Assembly: GCA_050945815.1 (NCBI GenBank)
Contig: JBMNTQ010000140.1
Coordinates: 1-5,400, forward strand
Length of the DNA stretch: 5,400 nt
Reading direction: 5' to 3'
Source: JBMNTQ01 sp050945815
Lineage (GTDB): Bacteria; Bacillota; Clostridia; Christensenellales; JBMNTQ01
Shown piece after piece: positions 1 to 5,400 of this stretch. The translations under genes and the position numbers were made by a program. The notes beneath the pieces are model-generated. The model was not told the origin of the DNA. It worked only from the letters and a program-made list of their open reading frames with translations, and made no database searches. Numbering within the stretch: position 1 is the first letter of the stretch; each line of letters begins with the position of its first letter.

Positions 1-10
1 TTTTACATTT

Positions 11-2056
11 ATGTATAGAATCGGAATCGATGTGGGCGGCACATTCACTGATGTGACGCTGCTCAATGCGAACACAGGGAAGTATTACAACTACAAGCTT
101 TCCTCCACACCCGGCGATCAATCACTCGCCATCATGAACGGCGCAAAAGAGATCCTCGAGTTGTATCAGGTAGAGCCTGGCGAGATCAAATATTTTGGGC
201 ACGGCACCACCGTTGCCACAAATATGATTATCGAGCGCAAGGGTGCAAAGACCGCTCTGATTACGACAAAGGGGTTTGGCGATATCCTGGAGATTGGCCG
301 CCAAACCCGCCCCAGCCTGTACGACTTGCAGGAGGATAAACCGGAAACGCTAATCCCGCGTTTGTTCCGCCGGGAAGCGGATGAACGGATTTCCGCCGAC
401 GGTGGCATCTATAAAGCGATTGACGCCGAGGAAATAAAAGAAATCCTCAGGCAGTTAAAGGCGCGGAAGGTGGAAGCTTTGGCAGTCTGCTTCCTTTTTT
501 CCTACCTGAACAGTTCCCATGAAAAGGTCGTAGAGCAGTGCATTAAAGAAGAATGGCCGGATGTTTATTATTCCATTTCCTCCGCCCTTATCCCCGAATT
601 TCGGGAGTTTGAACGGTTGAGCACCACGGTTATCAACTCCTATCTTGGCCCCAAGATGAAGCAGTATATAGACAACCTGCGCAACCGCGTAAAGCAGGTG
701 GGAATCAATGTGGAACCGTACATCACTCAATCAAACGGCGGTATTATGTCAATTTCGTCCACAATTGAAACCCCTGTGCAGACAGCTCTGTCCGGCCCCA
801 GCGCAGGTGTGGTGGGTGCGATATATGTGGCTCAGGCCGCGGGATTCAATAATATCATCACCTATGATATGGGCGGCACCAGCACCGATGTTTCCGTTGT
901 AATCGGGGGTATTGCCGAATACACCACAAAGCGCAAAGTATGCGGCCTGCCCTCCGGTGTGCCAATGATCGACGTAAACGCGGTAGGCGCTGGTGGCGGA
1001 AGTATTGCCTATATCGACAATGCGGGCGCGCTGAAGGTAGGACCTGAAAGCGCCGGTGCCAATCCCGGCCCCGCTTGCTACGGTCGGGGCGGTGAAAATC
1101 CTGTTGTCACCGACGCGAATCTGGTGTTGGGCCGCATCAATCCCGCTCATTTCCTGGGTGGCCGCATGAAAATCCATGCCGAATTGGCGCACAACGTTGT
1201 AAAGGAGAAAATCGCCGACAAGCTCGATATCCCATTGCAGAAAGCGGCCAGCGGCATCATTAGAGTTGTCAACTCCAATATGGCCAGGGCGATCCGTGTC
1301 ATCACTGTCGAGCGGGGGCATAATCCTTCCGATTTCACGTTGGTTTCTTATGGCGGCGCAGGACCGCTGCATGCAGTTGATTTGGCACGGGAAATGGGTA
1401 TCAGCAAAGTGCTGATACCACCCAACCCCGGCACAATGTGTGCGCTGGGCCTGCTCACCGCCGACATACGAAAAAGCTACGTCCGCACCGCTATGACGGA
1501 CTATACCGACGCGACGCCCGAGCTGATCAACGATATCATCAGGCCGTTGATGGATGAAGGTCGCCAGTGGCTGGCCTCGGAAAACGTAAGCCCGGAACAC
1601 CAGAGTTTCCGTAACATCATTGAGATGCGTTATATTGGCCAGAACTACGAACTGCAGATTGATGTTCCCGCTCGTGATTTGGAGGAACCTGACATGGCGG
1701 CGCTCAAAGATCAGTTTTTCCGCGAACATGAAAAGAACTACGGTTATTACAATCCCAATGCTCCCATGCAACTGATCAATTTCCGCAGCGAAGCGATTGG
1801 CAATGTGGCAAAGCCGACGCTCTCCAGGCTGGAATACGCTACTACCGATCTGGCCGAATGCAAGGTGGGCGAACGACAGGTCTACTTCAGTGAAACGGGC
1901 ATGGTCACCTGTGCCGTATACGACCGGGCAAAACTTGGGACAATCAGCCGCGTTGATGGCCCTTGCATCATCGAGCAGATGGATTCCACAACGGTCATAT
2001 CGCCCAACGCCCATTTTGAGGTGGACAGCTATGGCAATCTTATTATCACCGTTTAA
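11..2056 (+). CDS. hyuA: Hydantoinase/oxoprolinase family subunit A (HyuA-like ATPase subunit)
   Basis: Complete 681-aa protein, the usual size of stand-alone HyuA subunits. An N-terminal Hydant_A_N domain (about residues 3-180) opens with the phosphate-binding motif DVGGTFTD (7-14) and carries GHGTTVATN (64-72). The Hydantoinase_A core (about 200-490) has SGPSAG (261-266), the second phosphate loop DMGGTSTD (286-293), AVGAGGG (324-330), GPESAGANPGPACYG (344-358) and SYGGAGPLHA (446-455). A C-terminal domain (about 505-675) contains RYIGQNYEL (540-548) and HEKNYGY (573-579). Family knowledge: this subunit binds and hydrolyses ATP, activating the substrate carbonyl, and acts with HyuB in cytoplasmic N-methylhydantoinases, oxoprolinases, caprolactamases and ketone carboxylases. 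Which of these applies here is not decidable. The ATG at 11 places the first motif at the normal distance, but the ten preceding bases contain no ribosome binding site and stay open in frame, so a slightly earlier start is possible. First gene of an apparent operon with hyuB, 20 bases downstream. Confidence 0.95.
   Translation: MYRIGIDVGGTFTDVTLLNANTGKYYNYKLSSTPGDQSLAIMNGAKEILELYQVEPGEIKYFGHGTTVATNMIIERKGAKTALITTKGFGDILEIGRQTRPSLYDLQEDKPETLIPRLFRREADERISADGGIYKAIDAEEIKEILRQLKARKVEALAVCFLFSYLNSSHEKVVEQCIKEEWPDVYYSISSALIPEFREFERLSTTVINSYLGPKMKQYIDNLRNRVKQVGINVEPYITQSNGGIMSISSTIETPVQTALSGPSAGVVGAIYVAQAAGFNNIITYDMGGTSTDVSVVIGGIAEYTTKRKVCGLPSGVPMIDVNAVGAGGGSIAYIDNAGALKVGPESAGANPGPACYGRGGENPVVTDANLVLGRINPAHFLGGRMKIHAELAHNVVKEKIADKLDIPLQKAASGIIRVVNSNMARAIRVITVERGHNPSDFTLVSYGGAGPLHAVDLAREMGISKVLIPPNPGTMCALGLLTADIRKSYVRTAMTDYTDATPELINDIIRPLMDEGRQWLASENVSPEHQSFRNIIEMRYIGQNYELQIDVPARDLEEPDMAALKDQFFREHEKNYGYYNPNAPMQLINFRSEAIGNVAKPTLSRLEYATTDLAECKVGERQVYFSETGMVTCAVYDRAKLGTISRVDGPCIIEQMDSTTVISPNAHFEVDSYGNLIITV
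1397..1419. repeat. Perfect 10-bp inverted repeat inside hyuA
   Basis: GGTATCAGCA (1397-1406) and its exact reverse complement TGCTGATACC (1410-1419) are separated by three bases (AAG). The resulting hairpin lies within codons for about residues 463-469 of HyuA, between two conserved blocks. No T tract follows, so it is not a terminator. It may be coincidental, since the encoded protein sequence (GISKVLIP) is ordinary for the family, but the symmetry is real. Confidence 0.6.
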
Positions 2057-2061
2057 GAAAT

Positions 2062-2068
2062 GAGGGGG
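2062..2068 (+). promoter_or_regulatory. Ribosome binding site of hyuB
   Basis: The purine run GAGGGGG lies 8 bases upstream of the GTG at 2077 and just after the hyuA stop codon. Its spacing supports the GTG as the real start of hyuB; the next in-frame ATG (codon 18) would remove the conserved N-terminus. The short gap suggests that hyuA and hyuB are co-transcribed and possibly translationally coupled. Confidence 0.7.
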
Positions 2069-2076
2069 CAATATTC

Positions 2077-3786
2077 GTGAGCGTGAAAATCGACGGCATT
2101 CTTCTGGAAGTGATTAACAACACCTTTATGTCCATTGCTGAGGAGATGGGGGCGGTGCTGATTAAATCCGCCTATTCCACCAATATCAAGGAACGGAAAG
2201 ATTGCTCCTGTGGGATATTTGACGCGCAGGGAAATACCATTGCACAGGCGGAACACATCCCCATGCACCTGGGGTCGATGTTGGAAATGGTATCGGAGAT
2301 TAATAAGCACTATTCGCCAGAAGAAATCCTCGAAGGTGACATGTTTATTGCCAACGATCCCTACAACGGTGGCGGCACCCATCTGCCGGACATCACTATC
2401 GCCACCCCCGTTTTCTGGGAGGAGGAAGTGGTCGCCTATGTCATCAACATTGCCCATCATAGCGACGTTGGCGGACGTGTTCCCGGCAGCAACGCCGCCG
2501 ATTCGGCCAGCATTTATGAGGAGGGCATCCGGATTCCCCCGGTAAAAATATTTCACCAGGGCAAGCTGGACGATGACGTTCTCCGCCTGATTTTGCTCAA
2601 TTGCCGGGTAACTGATATTCGCCGCGGGGATTTAAGTGCCCAATTCGCCTGTAACCGTAAAGGGCAACAGCGGGTACAGGAGATTTTCGCCAGATACGGC
2701 AAAGAGGTTATGCTACATAGTATGGCGGAAATGCTGAACTATTCAGAGAGGAAAATGCGCCTCGCTATCAAGGAAATCCCTGACGGTATCTTTTCATTTA
2801 CCGATTATCTGGATTCAGACGGTCGCGGCAGCGATCCGGTACCGATCAACGTTACCTTGGAGATCGGAGGCGACGAGATATTGGCTGATTTTACCGACAA
2901 TGTACCACAGGTCAGGGGCGCCCTAAACCTCACGAGAACAGCGACCCTGTCCTGTATTTACTACAGTCTGAAAAGCATTATCGACCCGTCCTTACCGTCC
3001 AATGGTGGCTACTACCGTCCAATCAAATACAAAATGACGCCGGGAACACTGGTCTGCTGCAGCGATATGGCGGCGGTTGCCGGCCGCACCGACACCGCCC
3101 AGCGGGTGGTTAGCATTATCTATGGAGCGATGGCGCAGGTCATGCCTCAAAAGGTGGTGGCGGGCAGCCATGATGCTATCACGGGCGTATATTTTGGCGG
3201 AACCAACCCCAAAACAGGTAAATACTACGTGTATGTAGAAACCATTGCCGGCGGTTCGGGGGCTAGATTCAACAAAGATGGACTGGACGCAGTTCAGGTA
3301 CATATGACCAACACATCCAACCTGCCCATTGAGAGTCTGGAGACCGAATATCCGCTTATGGTGGGACGCTACCAGTTGGTGACTGATTCTGGTGGGGCAG
3401 GCCGATACCGCGGCGGCCTTGCCATCCGCAAAGATTTGTACGTCTTAGACCACGAATGCACTTTCTCCATCAAAGCGGACCGGCAAAAGCTCCCCCCGTG
3501 GGGACTCGCGGGTGGAAAGGAAGGTACAATGGGCCAGGTGATCCTGAATCCGGGGACGGAAAGTGAGACGGTGCTGGACTCTAAAAAATCCAACACGATC
3601 TTGCCTGCGGGGAGCGTGCTTTGTTGTATGTCGCCGGGGGCGGGAGGTTATGGGGATCCGTTGAAACGGGATAAAGCCCTGATATTTCGCGATTTGGAGC
3701 AGGGTATGATTTCCAAGGAAAGCGCCATGCAAGATTATGGACTCTCAGAAAAGGATCTGAACGGCAGAGAGATATATCAGGCTTGA
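2077..3786 (+). CDS. hyuB: Hydantoinase B/oxoprolinase family subunit (HyuB-like)
   Basis: Complete 569-aa protein of the Hydantoinase_B family (single domain over almost the whole length), normal in size. Conserved blocks in order: SAYSTNIKER (31-40), EHIPMHLGSM (59-68), NDPYNGGGTHLPD (93-105), NIAHHSDVGG (124-133), EGIRIPPVK (149-157), NCRVTDIRRGDL (175-186), GRTDTAQRV (336-344), AGGSGA (391-396), TNTSNLPIESLE (411-422), DSGGAGRYRGG (437-447) and GAGGYGDP (521-528). Several of the histidines and aspartates in the early blocks are the likely metal or catalytic residues. Family knowledge: it partners HyuA in an ATP-dependent cytoplasmic enzyme that opens cyclic amides or carboxylates ketones. 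Cys pairs at 327-328 and 516-517, and Cys43/Cys45 in a usually hydrophobic stretch, are slightly unusual and compatible with an anaerobe. GTG start, chosen for its ribosome binding site at 2062-2068. Follows hyuA by 20 bases and precedes the permease gene by 47. Confidence 0.95.
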   Translation: MSVKIDGILLEVINNTFMSIAEEMGAVLIKSAYSTNIKERKDCSCGIFDAQGNTIAQAEHIPMHLGSMLEMVSEINKHYSPEEILEGDMFIANDPYNGGGTHLPDITIATPVFWEEEVVAYVINIAHHSDVGGRVPGSNAADSASIYEEGIRIPPVKIFHQGKLDDDVLRLILLNCRVTDIRRGDLSAQFACNRKGQQRVQEIFARYGKEVMLHSMAEMLNYSERKMRLAIKEIPDGIFSFTDYLDSDGRGSDPVPINVTLEIGGDEILADFTDNVPQVRGALNLTRTATLSCIYYSLKSIIDPSLPSNGGYYRPIKYKMTPGTLVCCSDMAAVAGRTDTAQRVVSIIYGAMAQVMPQKVVAGSHDAITGVYFGGTNPKTGKYYVYVETIAGGSGARFNKDGLDAVQVHMTNTSNLPIESLETEYPLMVGRYQLVTDSGGAGRYRGGLAIRKDLYVLDHECTFSIKADRQKLPPWGLAGGKEGTMGQVILNPGTESETVLDSKKSNTILPAGSVLCCMSPGAGGYGDPLKRDKALIFRDLEQGMISKESAMQDYGLSEKDLNGREIYQA

Positions 3787-3823
3787 AGCAAATTGGAAAG
3801 TTTGGGTTTTAAATAATTTTTGT

Positions 3824-3829
3824 GAGGTG
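3824..3829 (+). promoter_or_regulatory. Ribosome binding site of the permease gene
   Basis: GAGGTG ends 4 bases before the ATG at 3834 (GAGG core 6 bases away). This favours the ATG at 3834 over the in-frame GTG at 3822, which would place the binding site inside the coding region and add four residues (MRCK) ahead of an ordinary permease N-terminus. Confidence 0.65.
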
Positions 3830-3833
3830 CAAA

Positions 3834-5039
3834 ATGAGTGCGATTCAAACCGTTGTCTATGATTTCGGCACACTGAGTCTTTTGATCTTGCTGGGCTATT
3901 TTATCCGAAAAAGGGTGAGGCTGTTCCAGGACCTTTACCTTCCGGCATCGTTGGTAGCCGGTTTTCTCGGCCTGCTGGCGGGGCCCCAAGTGTTGGGGTC
4001 GTTTTCCCCTATTTATTTTCCCATTGCCCCTACCATCGGCTCCTGGGCCGGCGTGCTGACGGCGGTCGTGTTTTCGGTCTCCTTTTTAGGCGCGAAGCAG
4101 AAGGATTTCGGTGAGGCCGCGTTATCCACCTCGGTACACGCGGGCATTTCACACCAGCTTCAGGTCATAGTAGGCCTCATCTGCGCTTTTATTTTCATGT
4201 CGTTCTATGATATTCCACTGGGCTTCGGCCTGACGCCCGTTTACGGCTGGTATGGCGGTCACGGCACCGCGCTCGCGGCCGGAACTCTATTTAAGGAGCT
4301 TGGTTGGGAAGGCGGACTTGACGTGGCGAACACTATGGCGACCGCCGGCCTTGTTTGCGGCGTCATCTTCGGCGTTGTCATGATTAACATCGGCGCCCGT
4401 AAGGGAAAAACCAAATATGTCCGGGAGCCCAGCCAAATCCCAAGGGAAATTAAAGTGGGCTATATTGAGCCGGAGAGCCGTCAGCCGATCGGAAAGGGAG
4501 TTACCCACAACGACGTGGTCGATCCATTCGGCTTTGCCCTTTGCTGGTGCGGCCTCATCTGCACGATGGGACACCTTGTCCGCAGCGGGCTGATCGCCAT
4601 TCACCCGCTCCTCAGCAACATTCCGTGGTTCGCGTGCTGCCTGATCCTCAGCATGGTTGTCGGCACGATCATGAAAAAGACGAAGATGGACAGGTACATA
4701 GACCGCCCGTCCATGCAGCGCATTTCCGGCACCACGATGGACTATCTGGTCTGTGCCGCCATCTGCACGCTCAACCTCAACACTGTCGCGACATATTTGG
4801 TTCCCCTCCTTGTGACCAACGCGGCAATCCTGCTCACCAACTGGATAGCGTACCCTTATTTTGGCAGGAAGCTGTATAAGCGCGACGCCTTTGAGCGTAC
4901 GGTGGGCGCCTTCGGTCAGGGCTGCGGCGTTCTCGCAACTGGCCTGATGCTCGTCCGCATTATTGATCCCAAAGGGGAGTCCACGGCTGCGGACGCCATT
5001 GCCGCATCCAGTACCATCGGGTATATATTGTTTTCCTAG
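3834..5039 (+). CDS. Sodium/glutamate symporter-like permease (GltS family), C-terminus apparently lost
   Basis: 401-aa polytopic membrane protein resembling the GltS family, which imports glutamate or related anions with Na+ at the inner membrane. Hydrophobic segments lie at about 13-24, 34-50, 71-87, 104-124, 164-188, 231-249, 261-281 and 301-343 (two helices). Two re-entrant-type repeats are recognisable: GGHGTA (141-146, the family hallmark) and GAFGQGCGVLATG (358-370), matching the second glycine-rich repeat of E. coli GltS. A polar, charged loop spans about 189-228. From memory of E. coli GltS, roughly 30-40 residues forming a last helix should follow the second repeat; here the frame stops soon after residue 390, in the middle of a hydrophobic run. 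The missing type of sequence appears in the -1 frame at 5021-5119, so the gene is probably frameshifted or internally deleted, and transport activity is doubtful. Position after hyuAB suggests the same pathway; substrate unknown, and glutamate itself should not be assumed. Confidence 0.82.
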   Translation: MSAIQTVVYDFGTLSLLILLGYFIRKRVRLFQDLYLPASLVAGFLGLLAGPQVLGSFSPIYFPIAPTIGSWAGVLTAVVFSVSFLGAKQKDFGEAALSTSVHAGISHQLQVIVGLICAFIFMSFYDIPLGFGLTPVYGWYGGHGTALAAGTLFKELGWEGGLDVANTMATAGLVCGVIFGVVMINIGARKGKTKYVREPSQIPREIKVGYIEPESRQPIGKGVTHNDVVDPFGFALCWCGLICTMGHLVRSGLIAIHPLLSNIPWFACCLILSMVVGTIMKKTKMDRYIDRPSMQRISGTTMDYLVCAAICTLNLNTVATYLVPLLVTNAAILLTNWIAYPYFGRKLYKRDAFERTVGAFGQGCGVLATGLMLVRIIDPKGESTAADAIAASSTIGYILFS

Positions 5040-5119
5040 TTTTAGGACGTCGATTCTTCTGGCAGAAGGCTCCCTCGTGGAAAACGCAAAAATTTATTAA
5101 CGACGAGGTTACCCTTTAA
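5021..5119 (+). pseudogene. Displaced C-terminal tail of the GltS-like permease (-1 frame)
   Basis: Relative to the permease frame, the -1 frame from 5021 reads a hydrophobic run (VYIVFLVLG) followed by an aromatic and basic stretch (RRFFWQKAPSWK) and ends at TAA 5117-5119. A hydrophobic helix end followed by positive charges is what the cytoplasmic C-terminus of a multi-pass membrane protein looks like, and it overlaps the last codons of the upstream frame. There is no start codon or ribosome binding site of its own. A simple -1 shift would give a protein of about 428 aa. A deletion of part of the last helix plus a shift is also possible, because the joined hydrophobic stretch seems short. 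Assignment is inferred from character and position, not from a database match. Confidence 0.5.
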
Positions 5120-5134
5120 TCGGGATATCGTTAT

Positions 5135-5162
5135 GGCCGGAGACAAAACCCTGTCTCCGGCC
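5135..5162. terminator. Strong hairpin after the permease gene, possible bidirectional terminator
   Basis: GGCCGGAGACA (5135-5145) pairs perfectly with TGTCTCCGGCC (5152-5162) around a 6-base loop, giving an 11-bp GC-rich stem. It lies 16 bases after the displaced permease stop (5119) and between the plus-strand operon and the probable minus-strand gene, where a shared terminator would be expected. Neither side carries a T tract, so it is not a canonical intrinsic terminator. It could instead be an RNA 3'-end stabiliser, a Rho-assisted stop or a dispersed palindromic repeat. Confidence 0.5.
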
Positions 5163-5289
5163 TCATGGTGATAAAGGGGAGCATTGTATAAATTATTGAA
5201 GCCTGCAAATAAAAAGTCAATCAGGTAGAAATTGAGCAACAGAAACAGGCCACCGCCGGAGCGCTGACCTGAATGATGCAAAAAGGGGC
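5163..5289. other. Intergenic stretch without recognisable feature
   Basis: A 127-base AT-richer region between the hairpin and the minus-strand reading frame. I see no convincing gene, promoter or repeat. A minus-strand frame spanning 5042-5281 starts with TTG, crosses the hairpin and has no family resemblance, so it is not annotated. A run of five A at 5280-5284 would read as five T just after the minus-strand stop codon, but no stem directly precedes it. Confidence 0.5.
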
Positions 5290-5400
5290 TTATCGAGAGA
5301 GTCCGGTGGAATCCATATCCACAGGCTCATCAAGAGTGTTCATGAACTCCTTCACCCTGCCGTAGTAAATGCGTAGGAATTTATTGCAGCCAGCGGTCAT
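5290..5400 (-). CDS. C-terminal fragment of an unidentified convergent gene (partial)
   Basis: The minus strand is open from the window edge to a TAA at 5292-5290, giving 36 residues. It contains KFLRIYYGRVKEFM followed by NTLDEPVDMD, a mixed hydrophobic and charged composition with a plausible amphipathic helix, unlike typical random translation. The first codon at the edge happens to be ATG, but no upstream sequence is available to judge whether it is a start. I do not recognise the family. It would converge on the hyuAB-permease operon with the hairpin between them. The fragment is short enough that chance openness cannot be excluded. Confidence 0.35.
   Translation of the reverse strand: MTAGCNKFLRIYYGRVKEFMNTLDEPVDMDSTGLSR

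Noticed and set aside
749..2071. Long minus-strand open frame (440 codons) opposite hyuA
   Set aside because: It lies wholly antisense to a gene with strong family motifs, has no recognisable motif, and is His/Cys/Arg-rich in the way expected of a shadow frame.
2053..2556. Minus-strand open frame opposite the start of hyuB
   Set aside because: Antisense shadow of a well-supported gene, overlapping both hyuA and hyuB ends, with no family resemblance.
3783..3833. Possible promoter between hyuB and the permease gene
   Set aside because: TTGGAA (3793-3798) and a TAAATA-like element (3810-3815) are only 11 bases apart, and TTGAAG (3783-3788) is 21 bases away; neither spacing fits a sigma-70-type promoter, so operon read-through is the simpler view.
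5028..5039. Programmed -1 frameshift at the permease end
   Set aside because: The local sequence TTGTTTTCCTAG does not form a standard slippery heptamer in the reading frame, and no appropriately spaced stimulatory stem is evident; a mutation or sequence error is more likely.
5042..5281. Minus-strand open frame of 79 codons in the 3' region
   Set aside because: TTG start, no clear ribosome binding site, crosses the strong hairpin and overlaps the displaced permease tail; the hydrophobic N-terminal half is likely chance.
5338..5347. 10-bp palindrome GTTCATGAAC as a possible operator
   Set aside because: It lies inside the probable minus-strand coding fragment, not next to a gene start, and a single short palindrome is not enough to call a regulator site.

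Overview
The window looks like a stretch of a bacterial catabolic operon, most likely from an anaerobic Firmicute (Clostridia-like). That assignment is an inference. It rests on the moderate GC content, the purine-rich Shine-Dalgarno sequences, the GTG start of the second gene, and the pairing of hyuA/hyuB-type genes with a sodium/glutamate-symporter-type permease. No rRNA, tRNA, CRISPR array or intact mobile element is visible.

Layout. Positions 11-2056 (+) encode a hydantoinase/oxoprolinase A-type subunit (HyuA, 681 aa). Twenty bases downstream, 2077-3786 (+) encodes the matching B-type subunit (HyuB, 569 aa). After a 47-base gap, 3834-5039 (+) encodes a GltS-like secondary transporter of 401 aa that stops before its expected last membrane helix. 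A hydrophobic, then basic, tail in the -1 frame (about 5021-5119) looks like the displaced C-terminus. A perfect 11-bp hairpin follows at 5135-5162. The last 111 bases (5290-5400, minus strand) are an open frame running off the window edge, probably the end of a convergent gene of unknown function.

How the genes may work together. HyuA is an ATPase of the actin/hexokinase-like fold. With HyuB it forms an enzyme that phosphorylates a carbonyl or amide oxygen of the substrate and then opens a cyclic amide (hydantoin, 5-oxoproline, lactam) or, in relatives, carboxylates a ketone. The adjacent permease of an amino-acid-anion family suggests import of an acidic substrate such as a 5-oxoproline or hydantoin-carboxylate derivative, or handling of the resulting amino acid. 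The actual substrate cannot be read from the sequence. No gamma subunit of acetone/acetophenone carboxylase type is encoded between these genes.

The most noteworthy observation is the apparently broken 3' end of the permease gene. The enzyme genes look intact and ordinary for their family, and I found no convincing evidence of an undescribed system in this window.
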